Positions 8,899 through 17,085 of a DNA stretch of 64,000 nt are shown in pieces. Numbering within the stretch: the stretch's first letter is position 1; each line of letters starts with the position of its first letter. The notes beneath the pieces were generated by a model, which was given only the letters and a program-made list of their open reading frames with translations, did no database searches and was not told the origin of the DNA. Position numbers and translations under genes: made by a program. The DNA comes from Methanosaeta sp. PtaU1.Bin112 (lineage in GTDB: Archaea > Halobacteriota > Methanosarcinia > Methanotrichales > Methanotrichaceae): NCBI GenBank assembly GCA_002067705.1, contig MVRL01000088.1, forward strand, positions 1-64,000, read 5' to 3'.

Positions 8899-9141
8899 TT
8901 ATTGATTCCCCCGGATCTTCTCTTTGAGCCTCTTCTCGTCCTCTTCTGTCAGGGGAATCTTGGCGGACATTGCGCATCTCTGGGGCATGGGGATCAGCTC
9001 CTCTTCCAGAAGGTCGTAATAGGCCTCATCAAGGCTTATCTCATCCATCGCATATCTCTTTAGGATAGCTCTCATCTTCTCCTGCTTTGCCTGGGTGAGG
9101 CTTGCCATCTTTTCCATGCCTTGCTCTATCTGCTTGAACAC
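8899..9141 (-). CDS. Small charged helical protein, unknown function
   Basis: This is an 80-residue, Glu/Lys/Met-rich, mostly helical protein. It lies 32 bases upstream of the M50 protease gene on the same strand, which supports its being a real gene in that operon. It has no membrane segment and no recognised domain. The true start could be at an internal Met (residue 9 or 12). It could be a soluble partner of the protease, which is inference from position only. Confidence 0.5.
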   Translation of the reverse strand: MFKQIEQGMEKMASLTQAKQEKMRAILKRYAMDEISLDEAYYDLLEEELIPMPQRCAMSAKIPLTEEDEKRLKEKIRGNQ

Positions 9142-9284
9142 ATTTTTATCATGGCAGAGGAAGATATTTATGTCTTTTCCGTCTCGCCTTATTCTCTCGC
9201 TTTGTCATAGTTTCTGCCCTATATCCGCGCCGGCACGAAGATTATTTATAGAGTTGATTGGAAAGCCAATCCGGGGAATGAGAT

Positions 9285-10010
9285 TTGGCTGATGAGATTG
9301 ATTACCGTCTATATGGAAACGATATGCAGGTCGTGGAGATTGAGCTGGATGGTGGTGAGGGGGTTAGGGCTGAGGCAGGCGCCATGCTCTATATGGATGG
9401 AGCAATCGAGATGCAGACCTCCTCTGGAGGCGGGCTTTTCAAAGGCTTCAAACGGATGCTCACCGGGGAGAGCTTCTTTATAACCACCTTCCTGAACCGT
9501 GAAAAAGAGCGGAGGAAGGTAGCCTTTGCCGCACCGTTTCCCGGAAGGATTTTGCCTCTCGACCTGGGTCAGCTGGGGGGCAGCATTCTCTGCCAGAAGG
9601 ACTCTTTTCTCGCCGCTGCGCGGGGAATCGAGATTGAGGTGGCCTTCACCAAGAAGCTTGGCGCCGGACTGTTCGGGGGAGAGGGATTCATCTTGCAGAA
9701 GCTGCAGGGCGACGGCCTGGCTTTCGTTCATGCCGGAGGGACGCTGCTGGAGAGGGAGCTGAGAGATGGGGAGGTTCTGATGGTGGACACCGGCTGTCTT
9801 TGCGCTCTGGCGACAAGCGTCGACTATGATATCAAGTTCGTGGGAGGCTTCAAGAACGCCCTGCTGGGTGGCGAAGGCCTATTCCTCGCCCGGCTGGAGG
9901 GCCCAGGAAAGGTCTATCTGCAGAGCCTGCCTCTCTCCCGGCTGGCTGATAGGATTCTCGAAGCGGGAAGGGTCACCCGCGTGCAGGCTGGCGGGCCGGA
10001 TAAGGATTGA
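9285..10010 (+). CDS. TIGR00266/AIM24-family protein
   Basis: This 241-residue beta-rich protein belongs to the TIGR00266 (AIM24-like) family, found across archaea and bacteria and without a settled function. The hallmark blocks are MQVVEIELDGGEGVRAEAGAM near the start and the Gly-rich SSGGGLFKGFKRMLTGESFF (about residues 46-65). Further on are the PGRILPLDLG and VDTGCLCAL segments. TTG at 9285 is chosen because it gives the usual 14 or so residues before the MQ-x-x-EIEL block and follows CCGGGGAATGAG. An ATG at 9324 would cut into that domain. It has no close operon partner and ends before a strong terminator-like hairpin. Confidence 0.85.
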   Translation: MADEIDYRLYGNDMQVVEIELDGGEGVRAEAGAMLYMDGAIEMQTSSGGGLFKGFKRMLTGESFFITTFLNREKERRKVAFAAPFPGRILPLDLGQLGGSILCQKDSFLAAARGIEIEVAFTKKLGAGLFGGEGFILQKLQGDGLAFVHAGGTLLERELRDGEVLMVDTGCLCALATSVDYDIKFVGGFKNALLGGEGLFLARLEGPGKVYLQSLPLSRLADRILEAGRVTRVQAGGPDKD

Positions 10011-10025
10011 GCACAAGGGATGATT

Positions 10026-10064
10026 GAGGACAAGGGCGCATGGCCTTGTTCTCGCTCCGTTTTT
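10026..10064 (+). terminator. Intrinsic-type terminator after the TIGR00266 gene
   Basis: GAG-g-ACAAGG (10026-10035) pairs with CCTTGT-t-CTC (10044-10053), followed within a few bases by TTTTT (10060-10064). It sits 16 bases past the stop at 10010. Confidence 0.6.
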
Positions 10065-10365
10065 GAGCCTGATGGCATCGCATGATACTGATTGGCATCG
10101 TCAGTTCCAGATAGTCTTATATAGATTCATAGCCATCCAAATATCTAATGAAGCCAAGTATCATCATCTATTGCATCACATTGAAATCCTGTTTGTAATG
10201 GACTCTCTTCTAGCTTTGGCTTTGAGCAATCCCTTTCGAATCTTTCGAATAATCCTGCTGATACTATCATACATAATCGTATCACAGGAGCAAGGGATGC
10301 GGTTGTAACGCAAGTTGTCAGCATTATTTCACGAAAAATATCAAGAAAATCGGAGGTGACTCGCT
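10065..10365. other. Intergenic region without a supported gene
   Basis: This A/T-rich stretch contains a 94-codon open frame (10024-10308) with no ribosome-binding site and no recognisable sequence; part of it lies inside the terminator hairpin, so I do not call it. Runs such as TATATAGATTCATAG near 10118 could serve as promoter elements. A strong GGAGGTGA ribosome-binding site just before 10366 belongs to the next gene. Confidence 0.5.
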
Positions 10366-11034
10366 ATGATGAATCGCACTATGAAACTGCTCCTGCTCTC
10401 GGACATATTCGTCCTGACCGGGTTTGGATTGATCCAGCCGATACTCGCCATTTACATCAACGATGGAAGCGTCACCGGGGGGACGATGCTCACCGCAGGC
10501 ATGGCGAGCGCCCTCTTCATGCTCACCAAGTCGCTGGTGCAGCTGCCTTTCGGCCATTACGTGGACCGCCAGGACAGCAAAGAGAGGTGGCTGGTGCTGG
10601 GAACGCTCCTTATGGCAGCCGTTCCTCTGATCTACCTCTCGGCGAGCAGCATCTATCAGGTGTATCTCGCAGAGGTGATCTATGGGCTGGGCAGTGGCCT
10701 CGCTTATCCAACCTGGTTGGGCCTGTGGTCGGTAAACCTTGACCGGGGAAGAGAGAGCTTCCAGTGGTCCGTTTACCATACCTCTACCGGTGTGGGGGCG
10801 GCAGCCACGGGTGCCGCGGGCGCGGCGGTGGCAAGCCACATGGGTTTTTCCGCCACCTTCCTGCTGGCCGGGCTGCTCTGCATCCTGGGCTGCCTGGTCC
10901 TTTTGGTCCTGGAGCGGAGGAGCAGCCGAAGTGCCGATGGTTTCGGGGGTGAGGCCCGTTTCCGTAGAAATGGGATGGGCACAATCCTGTCCCGCTTCTG
11001 GAAGCCCGGACCGAATGACCCTTGCGTAAGCTGA
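10366..11034 (+). CDS. Half-length MFS transporter-like membrane protein
   Basis: This 222-residue protein has about six hydrophobic segments and the MFS motif A between TM2 and TM3 (GHYVDRQDSKERW, about residues 65-77). It corresponds to the N-terminal half of a major-facilitator transporter. It ends in a polar tail after TM6, with no sign of the second half in any frame downstream (the next gene is convergent). The ribosome-binding site is strong (GGAGGTGA). It may be a functional half-transporter that dimerises or a 3'-truncated gene; six-TM members of this family are known in small-genome lineages, so both remain open. Substrate unknown. Confidence 0.7.
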   Translation: MMNRTMKLLLLSDIFVLTGFGLIQPILAIYINDGSVTGGTMLTAGMASALFMLTKSLVQLPFGHYVDRQDSKERWLVLGTLLMAAVPLIYLSASSIYQVYLAEVIYGLGSGLAYPTWLGLWSVNLDRGRESFQWSVYHTSTGVGAAATGAAGAAVASHMGFSATFLLAGLLCILGCLVLLVLERRSSRSADGFGGEARFRRNGMGTILSRFWKPGPNDPCVS

Positions 11035-11142
11035 TGCCGGATCCCGGGGAGGTGATTGTATGAGAGGGAGCACGATGTGGTTGGGATTCTCTTTCATCGT
11101 CTCCCCCTCCCCTCTATTTTATAAAAAGATATTAATAAATTA

Positions 11143-11598
11143 TTACACTATATCACAGACAAAAAACATCTTCCCAGTGTCTCTCATCGGCTTGATGGGC
11201 AGGCCCAGCTTCAAGCTCTCAAGCTGCACATGTTTGGGATTAAATGGATCCAGTCCGCCAACGCCGGTTCCAATTTTGAATGAACTCGCGATATTGCTGG
11301 GGGATTGGGCGGAAGAAGCGCCTGCGGCAACCAATGGAGCAGCGCCAGCCATCTCACTTATATCCGCGACATCAGTCTGCTTGCCATTAATTGTGCTCAG
11401 ATTCTGGGAATCGTGGCTTTCTTCTCCGATATTCATTGTCTTTTCTGCAGGAGCGGCAGCGATTGTGGTATTATTAGCAATTGTGCTGTTCGATGTGGAA
11501 TTGTTCTGCAGGGCATTGATATCCTGAGCATTTGCGGCAAACGTTGCCGTCATAGCCAGAACCAGGATGCCTGCGAGATAGATAAATGGTTTAATCAT
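11143..11598 (-). CDS. Secreted Asn/Ser/Thr-rich protein, paralogue of the next gene
   Basis: This 151-residue protein starts at 11598 behind GAGGTCG. It has a signal peptide ending near ANA-Q (residue 24), then a run rich in N-x-S/T sites and a C-terminal part ending LGLPIKPMRDTGKMFFVCDIV in pattern. The protein encoded at 11688-12248 ends with a related block (VGLPAKTIMDLSALPFFINKF in pattern), so these are diverged paralogues. Only the last 40 or so residues are conserved. Function unknown; a cell-surface or sheath-associated role is plausible from the composition. Confidence 0.72.
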   Translation of the reverse strand: MIKPFIYLAGILVLAMTATFAANAQDINALQNNSTSNSTIANNTTIAAAPAEKTMNIGEESHDSQNLSTINGKQTDVADISEMAGAAPLVAAGASSAQSPSNIASSFKIGTGVGGLDPFNPKHVQLESLKLGLPIKPMRDTGKMFFVCDIV

Positions 11599-11687
11599 GG
11601 TCGACCTCAGGCGGGATAGGTTTCTGGGAGCATATCAAATTAACCATCCTTGAGCCTGCGCAATAAAAAAGGGAGATAAAAGATCTC

Positions 11688-12248
11688 TCAGAATTTATTA
11701 ATGAAAAACGGCAGAGCGCTAAGATCCATTATGGTCTTGGCGGGAAGACCCACTTCATAGGCTCCTTGGGCAAGGGCTTTTCCATCAATGGAGAATTGGT
11801 TGGGCGTTCTTCCGATACCGCTAATGGCAAATGTGGTCTTCTGAGAAGTTCCTATCGAAATTCCGCTGGGCTGCACGATCGGGATGGCAGGAATTGCTTC
11901 TATGGTCTGTGTGGCATTTTCAGAAGCGACTGCCTCGGTTAGGGCTACTTGCGTATCATTTTCAGCTGCAGCGACCACAGGTGCGGCAGCGGTCTCATTT
12001 GAAGCCGTCTCATTAAGAGCCGTCTCGTTGGCAGCTTCGACCGGCAATGCAGCAACTTCAATTGCGCTTTCGTTTGCCGCTGCTATTATGGACCCGTTGG
12101 CCAGGGCAATTTCTGTGGTATTGTTCAGCAGCGTTGTGTTGTTCATGGTGGCATTATTCAAAAGAGCAGTGCTATCCTGAGCGGAGACTGCAAGGATTGC
12201 AGCCAGAATGAACAGGATACAGGCAAATTGGATAGAACTTTTGCTCAT
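11688..12248 (-). CDS. Secreted Asn/Ala/Thr-rich protein with GLPxK C-terminal block
   Basis: This 186-residue protein has a GAGGAAT ribosome-binding site, a signal peptide ending near VSA-Q (about residue 23), and a long low-complexity middle dominated by N-x-T/S and ANETALNE-like repeats. Its more ordered C-terminal 60 residues (ISGIGRTPNQFSIDG through YEVGLPAKTIMDL) resemble the end of the protein encoded at 11143-11598. The middle looks like a glycosylated spacer, so the C-terminal block is probably the functional part. It lies just downstream of the ATPase gene at 12302 on the same strand, 53 bases away. Confidence 0.72.
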   Translation of the reverse strand: MSKSSIQFACILFILAAILAVSAQDSTALLNNATMNNTTLLNNTTEIALANGSIIAAANESAIEVAALPVEAANETALNETASNETAAAPVVAAAENDTQVALTEAVASENATQTIEAIPAIPIVQPSGISIGTSQKTTFAISGIGRTPNQFSIDGKALAQGAYEVGLPAKTIMDLSALPFFINKF

Positions 12249-12301
12249 ATAATTCCTCGTCCTGGTTCATGGTCTGCTGGTTTATCAATTCTATGCTCTC
12301 A

Positions 12302-13045
12302 TCATCCGTTCTTATCTTCTTGCAGATCGCAGCTCTCGGTGGTGATAAAGCCGCCATCCTTGCGCCTCATCTCACAGACGATCTTGCCGTCCACAATGCG
12401 CAGAATGCGGTCCGTCTTCTCAGCCAGTGCCATGTCATGGGTCACCAGGATGAAGGTCTGGTTGATCTTATGATTCAGCTCTCGCAGCAGGTTATAGATG
12501 AGGTCTGAGCTCTTTGTGTCCAGGTTGCCGGTCAGCTCATCGCCGATCACGATCGACGGTCCATTGGCCAGGGCCCGAGCTACGGCGACGCGCTGGTTCT
12601 GGCCGCCGGAGAGCTGATTGGGCCGGTTGTTCCGCCGATCCGCCAGGCCCACAGCAGAGAGCAGCTGCAGTGCTCTCTCTTCGGCATCAGCTTTGTTTTT
12701 TCTGGCGATGAGCATGGGCATCATGACATTTTCCAAAGCCGAGAACTCCGGTATGAGATGATGGTACTGAAAGACGAAACCAAGCTCATTGCTTCGCAGC
12801 CTGGCTCTCTCTTCCGGACTGGCTCGGCTGACATCTATCCCTTTGAGAAATATCTGCCCTCGACTGGGTGTGTCCAAAAGGCCGATCATGTTGAGCAATG
12901 TGCTCTTTCCGCTTCCGCTGGGACCCACAATGGCCACGAACTCGCCTGCCTTAATTCTCACGCTGACGCCGTCTAAGGCCCTTACCTCCACACCGTTTCC
13001 ATAGATCTTGCTGAGATCTTTGAGCACAATTATATCGTCACTCAC
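12302..13045 (-). CDS. LolD/MacB-type ABC transporter ATPase without a partner permease
   Basis: This 247-residue ATPase starts at GTG 13045. Walker A GPSGSGKST is at 41-49, the Q-loop FQYHHLIPEFSALENV is typical of the LolD/MacB/FtsE group, the signature LSGGQ is at 145-149 and Walker B IVIGDE at 165-170. The usual DEPTGNLD reads DELTGNLD, a Pro to Leu change right after the catalytic Glu. The H-loop appears in VTHDMAL. These ATPases usually work with FtsX-like permeases for lipoprotein or peptide export, but none lies next to it here. The last 20 residues form a short charged tail. Confidence 0.88.
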   Translation of the reverse strand: MSDDIIVLKDLSKIYGNGVEVRALDGVSVRIKAGEFVAIVGPSGSGKSTLLNMIGLLDTPSRGQIFLKGIDVSRASPEERARLRSNELGFVFQYHHLIPEFSALENVMMPMLIARKNKADAEERALQLLSAVGLADRRNNRPNQLSGGQNQRVAVARALANGPSIVIGDELTGNLDTKSSDLIYNLLRELNHKINQTFILVTHDMALAEKTDRILRIVDGKIVCEMRRKDGGFITTESCDLQEDKNG

Positions 13046-13183
13046 TGGTTATCGTCTCCACGCGATCAAGCCTCAAGCGGGCGGCAATGAGCACATAAGT
13101 CTTGTAGCCCGTGATTATCACTTTCCGGGATATATGCTGATCTCTTTTATCATCAGCATATTAATATCCTTAGGGGACATTTC

Positions 13184-13873
13184 GTGGATATTCTTATGGA
13201 CAAGAAGAGGATTGGGGCATTAAAGCGGGCCATGGTTATTCGCTTCGGCGGATTTGCGGCCATATCGGCCGCGCTGCTCTATTTCTTCGGGCAGGACTAC
13301 TGGCAAGGTTGGTTATATTGGGCAGTTCTTTTTGCACCGATGTCACTTGTGGTTCTCTATTTTCTGAATCGAGATCCTGAATTCCTGGAAAGGAGGATGA
13401 GATACAAAGAGAAAGAAAGGCAACAAGCAGCAATTATCGCTTTTGGAGCTGCGATACTCATTGCAGGGATCATTGTTATCGGCCTGGACAAGTATTTTTC
13501 CTGGTCGGCAGTCCCTGCTGCGGCGTCAATTGCGGCTGATGTGGTCTCTCTTATTGGCTACAGCATAATATTTCTGGCATTTAGGGAGAACAGTTATGCC
13601 TCGCGGACAATTGTTGTAGAAAAGAATCAGAGAGTGATCTCCAGCGGGCCCTACGCGATAATCTGCCATCCGATGTATCTTGGCTATTTGATGATGATTA
13701 TGGCCATGCCCGTTGCTCTGGGGTCATGGGCAGGAATTCTCATCTTTTCGCTGTACATACCGCTAATCATTGCCCGCATTTTGAATGAGGAGAAGGTCCT
13801 GGCGAGAGATTTGCCAGGCTATGCCGAGTATCGCCGTAGAATACGGTATCGCTTGCTGCCGGGAATTTGGTGA
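13184..13873 (+). CDS. Isoprenylcysteine carboxyl methyltransferase-like membrane protein
   Basis: This is a 229-residue protein with about five membrane segments. Its C-terminal block is typical of the isoprenylcysteine/phospholipid methyltransferase superfamily: SSGPYAIICHPMYLGY (about 151-166), then RILNEEKVLARDLPGYAEY and the ending RYRLLPGIW. Such enzymes transfer a methyl group from SAM at the membrane. The substrate in archaea is not established and may be a lipid or small molecule. The GTG at 13184 follows TAGGGGAC at good spacing; ATG 13196 is an alternative. The gene is transcribed divergently from the LolD-type ATPase. Confidence 0.85.
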   Translation: MDILMDKKRIGALKRAMVIRFGGFAAISAALLYFFGQDYWQGWLYWAVLFAPMSLVVLYFLNRDPEFLERRMRYKEKERQQAAIIAFGAAILIAGIIVIGLDKYFSWSAVPAAASIAADVVSLIGYSIIFLAFRENSYASRTIVVEKNQRVISSGPYAIICHPMYLGYLMMIMAMPVALGSWAGILIFSLYIPLIIARILNEEKVLARDLPGYAEYRRRIRYRLLPGIW

Positions 13874-14052
13874 GGCCAGCTCGGGCGGCGAAATCATCAG
13901 AATTCAATATCTAGCCATGCTTAGGAGCTGCATCTTCCATACCGCAATCAGGATAAGAAACAGAACGATAAGCATCTTAAGAGCTAAATGATATTCATTT
14001 GCCCCAGCTATGTTGAAGCCTGAAAGGAAATCTCCTTCGATACCTACTGTTG

Positions 14053-14100
14053 AAATGATTTCACCCTTTGTAATATATGCTGTTCATGATGAAATCATTT
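14053..14100. terminator. Perfect 11-bp inverted repeat between convergent genes
   Basis: AAATGATTTCA (14053-14063) and TGAAATCATTT (14090-14100) are exact reverse complements with a 26-base spacer. They lie just past the thiL stop (minus strand) and beyond the end of the methyltransferase gene on the plus strand. A bidirectional transcription end is the simplest reading. Confidence 0.45.
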
Positions 14101-14115
14101 TCGATCTTCTTGAAT

Positions 14116-15054
14116 TCATTTCGTCCCCCCAATCCAGTGCTCGTAGCCCCTCGCCACCATCCGTCTCCTCTTGCCCCCCTGCTCCAGCCAGATCCCTTCC
14201 TCCACTACCTCTCCAATCACCGTCAGCTCGCATGCCCGTCGGGCCGCATCCAGCTCTCCGGGCCGCACGGTGAAGACCAGCTCGAAGTCTCCGCCCGCGC
14301 TCATCACCATCTCCCGCGCCTTCTCCATTCCCACCATCTCCACCAGGCCTGCGGCCACCGGCAGCGCCTCTTCCCGCACTACAAAGCCCACCTGGCTGCA
14401 CTGCGCCAGGTCTGAGAGGGAGAGCGCCAGGCCGTCGCTGTTGTCCATCATGGCCGTGACCGCCCGGCTTCGGGCCAGGGCGCGGCCCTGATCCAGGCGC
14501 GGCTCGGGCTCGAGCAGCTTTGTGATGAGATCGCTCTCCAGGGAATTCTGCCAGGCCCATAAACCTCCGCCCGCGCCTCCCAGAGCGCCCGTGGTGCAGA
14601 GCAGATCTCCCGGTCTTGCGCCGCGACGCCGCAGCACCAGATCCTTCTCCACAAAGCCCAGGGCAGTACCTGTAATGGTCAGCTCATCATGACTATCAGT
14701 GTCGCCTCCGATGATTGTCGTGCCGTAGTAGGCGGCACAGTCTCGAAAACCCGAGAAAAGCTCATCGATGAAATAGAGGTCTGATTGCGGCGGAAGGCCC
14801 GCAGCTATGAGCACTCCTGCGGGCTGCGCGCCCATGGCGGCGATGTCGCTCAGATTGACTGCAACGGTCATCCAGCCCATCTGCCAGGGATTCATGATAT
14901 CGGGAAAATCCGTCTTGCTGTGCAGCATATCCGTGGTTGCTACCAGATACTTTTCGCCTGTGTCAATCACAGCGCAGTCATCGTTCTCCACGCCGCCCAG
15001 GATCTCGGAAATACGCGAGATGATCTCTCTCTCGCCGAAAACGTTCCCTGACAT
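14116..15054 (-). CDS. thiL: Thiamine-monophosphate kinase ThiL
   Basis: This 312-residue member of the PurM/ThiL/SelD superfamily phosphorylates thiamine monophosphate to thiamine diphosphate with ATP. Visible features are the N-terminal GEREIISRIS segment, the metal/ATP loop ENDDCAVID (about 23-31), TTDMLHSKTDFP (about 40-51), MTVAVNLSDIAAMGAQPAG (62-80), GGDTDSHDEL and the MDNSDGLALSLSDL block in the C-terminal domain. The length is normal for the family. The gene stands alone between unrelated genes. A general AIR-synthase-related kinase is the main alternative, but the NLSDIAAMGA pattern favours ThiL. Confidence 0.9.
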   Translation of the reverse strand: MSGNVFGEREIISRISEILGGVENDDCAVIDTGEKYLVATTDMLHSKTDFPDIMNPWQMGWMTVAVNLSDIAAMGAQPAGVLIAAGLPPQSDLYFIDELFSGFRDCAAYYGTTIIGGDTDSHDELTITGTALGFVEKDLVLRRRGARPGDLLCTTGALGGAGGGLWAWQNSLESDLITKLLEPEPRLDQGRALARSRAVTAMMDNSDGLALSLSDLAQCSQVGFVVREEALPVAAGLVEMVGMEKAREMVMSAGGDFELVFTVRPGELDAARRACELTVIGEVVEEGIWLEQGGKRRRMVARGYEHWIGGTK

Positions 15055-15132
15055 GTTTGCTTTCTCTCTTCCCTATTCTTTGACTCTTCAATTGGAAAGC
15101 CTAATGAATTTTGAGGGTTTACCATCAATACC

Positions 15133-16092
15133 ATGCCAGATTACAAAAGACTATCTATCTCCTCACTGGTCGCTCTTTCCGTTGTCATAGTGCTTTCCCT
15201 GCTTCTTCCCGCCTCTCTTGCTGAGACCAGGGTCTGCTCTCAGGGTTGTGATTATACAACGGTCCAGTCCGCCCTCAATCTCTCATCCTCTCAGGATTCA
15301 ATCATCATAGAGAGTGGACTGTACAACGAATCGCTCGTTATCGGCAAGAGCGTATTCCTGCGGGGGCTGGATACGGGCCGGGGCAGGCCAGTTCTTGCAT
15401 CCCCGAGCGGCCGGATAATCCTGGCTGGCTATGGCGCGGTTCTGCAGGGCTTTGAGTTAGCCGGACCTTCCCTTCTTTCGGGCCAGCCATCCGGCGGCGA
15501 GAACTGTACATTAGAGGTCGTCCTTCCCGCCAGCATTTACCTCAATAACTTTGCCGGCAAAAAGAGCGTCTGCCCATTTGATAGAGCATCCTGGAATTCC
15601 ACTGGCCGCATCAGTTACCAGTATAACAGCCGGGTGCTGATGAGCCGCCTGGGCAACTACTGGGCCGATTACAATGAAACGGATGAAAATGACGACGGCA
15701 TTGGCGATCAGCCCGTGATATTGAACGAAAGAAATATAGATTATTATCCTCTAATGTACCCTGTGGAAAATTACCAGATACCTGAGGGCAAGCAGATAAA
15801 CGTGGAGCTTATTAGTGCTAAGGTGGCCGAACCATTTGCCATCTCCCTTCCAGCCAATCCAACCACCGGCTATGAGTGGAGTGCCGATTACGATTACGTT
15901 CTGCTCAAACAGGATAGTGTCCGATTTGAGGCCGCCTCTTCAGATGGCGGGCAGGTGGGCGCTAAAGGGGCTTTTATCTTTGTCTTCTTGCCCCTAAGTC
16001 CAGGAAAGAGCACCATACGCTTTGTCTATAAGAGATCCTGGGAGAATATCGTGGCAGACACCAGAGTCTTTTATGTGGATATATCAGCCTGA
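15133..16092 (+). CDS. Secreted NosD-like beta-helix protein with chagasin-type inhibitor domain
   Basis: This 319-residue protein has a signal peptide (about 1-30). A pectin-lyase-like segment (YTTVQSALNLSSSQDSIII) and the NosD-type block GNYWADYNETDENDDGIGD ... IDYYPLMYP (174-210) follow. The C-terminal 100 residues carry the three loops of the chagasin/ICP (I42) cysteine-protease inhibitor family: NPTTGY (242-247), GAKGAF (276-281) and RSWE (301-304, usually RPWE). It may block C1-type cysteine proteases at the cell surface. The domain pair is a surface-protein architecture; the target protease is unknown. The gene ends 15 bases before the convergent cbiQ. Confidence 0.85.
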   Translation: MPDYKRLSISSLVALSVVIVLSLLLPASLAETRVCSQGCDYTTVQSALNLSSSQDSIIIESGLYNESLVIGKSVFLRGLDTGRGRPVLASPSGRIILAGYGAVLQGFELAGPSLLSGQPSGGENCTLEVVLPASIYLNNFAGKKSVCPFDRASWNSTGRISYQYNSRVLMSRLGNYWADYNETDENDDGIGDQPVILNERNIDYYPLMYPVENYQIPEGKQINVELISAKVAEPFAISLPANPTTGYEWSADYDYVLLKQDSVRFEAASSDGGQVGAKGAFIFVFLPLSPGKSTIRFVYKRSWENIVADTRVFYVDISA

Positions 16093-16107
16093 AATATGCT
16101 CTGGCTC

Positions 16108-17061
16108 TTACATTAAAATGAAATCCTGAGCGATCAGCATAAGCAATATGCTAAACGATATGGCTGCTGCAACTGCGAGATAATCTCGATGCATCATTTT
16201 AAACTCTTGCATTACATTGACTTCGCCGTTGAAGCCGCGAGACATCATGGCCATATGCACCTTTTCGCTCATATCTATTGATCTTATCAGCGTGTAGCCC
16301 ATGCGCCCGCCGACCCATTTCTGCTCCTCGAACATGCTCCGGGATCTGATGGTCCTCGCTTTCTTGGCGGTGTACATCTCGCGCACCATGTCCATGAGCA
16401 GGAAGATGTATCTGTAAGCCATCTCCAGCGTCAGGACATAGATCTTGGGAACTCCCACTGAACGCAGGGACTTGAAGAGCACCTGCTGAGGCGTCGTGAT
16501 AAAGAGAAGGACCACTGCCGAGACGCAGGTTGCGACACGCATGGTGAATATGATTGCCATATTGACTCCCTGCCGGGTGATGAAGATGCTCTCCGGCAGA
16601 GAAAAGGGCCCGAGGACGGCTCCAGGCCCAAGGTATGCCAGCTGAATTAGAGGATCACCGGGAAAGAAGATGTTGAAGATCATCGGCAGGGCGATTATCC
16701 CCGCAAAGATGGGAATGAAGAGCCAGACACGCTTGATGAAGAATAGAACCTCAACCCGGCTGAGATAAGCGAAGAGCAGTGTCGCCAGGTAGACTGCGAT
16801 CAATAGATTAAGGTCACCTACCATGCTGGTGGCAAATATGATGGTTAGAATGGAGATAAGCTTGGCCCTGGGGTCAAGGGTCTGCAGCAAGCCCTTTCGC
16901 TTGGCGTAGGTCTCCGAGACAAAGGCTTCCTGCAAGAAGCCGAAGATCCCATCTATTGTCTTCCCCACAAAGCCTTTTTTGCCGTGATATACCGCAGAAC
17001 ACGAGCAGGGGCCATCATCCACTTCTTTCATCCATTCCGGGATCATATCTTTCTGCTCCAA
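16108..17061 (-). CDS. cbiQ: ECF cobalt/nickel transporter T component CbiQ
   Basis: This 317-residue integral membrane protein is the energy-coupling T component of a Co/Ni ECF importer. It has an N-terminal cytosolic stretch of about 60 residues, about six membrane segments, and the cytosolic coupling region with two Ala-Arg-like helices (TAKKARTIRSRSMFEEQ, about 230-246) that would contact the ATPase. It is the last gene of cbiM-PDGLE-cbiQ, 24 bases after the PDGLE gene. No CbiO ATPase follows: the next gene is convergent. The ATPase must be encoded elsewhere or shared. Confidence 0.92.
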   Translation of the reverse strand: MEQKDMIPEWMKEVDDGPCSCSAVYHGKKGFVGKTIDGIFGFLQEAFVSETYAKRKGLLQTLDPRAKLISILTIIFATSMVGDLNLLIAVYLATLLFAYLSRVEVLFFIKRVWLFIPIFAGIIALPMIFNIFFPGDPLIQLAYLGPGAVLGPFSLPESIFITRQGVNMAIIFTMRVATCVSAVVLLFITTPQQVLFKSLRSVGVPKIYVLTLEMAYRYIFLLMDMVREMYTAKKARTIRSRSMFEEQKWVGGRMGYTLIRSIDMSEKVHMAMMSRGFNGEVNVMQEFKMMHRDYLAVAAAISFSILLMLIAQDFILM

Positions 17062-17085
17062 ATCTAAAAAAATTATAAAAAGTTG

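Noticed and set aside
10024-10308. 94-codon open frame after the TIGR00266 gene
   Set aside because: It begins inside a terminator hairpin, has no ribosome-binding site and no recognisable sequence.
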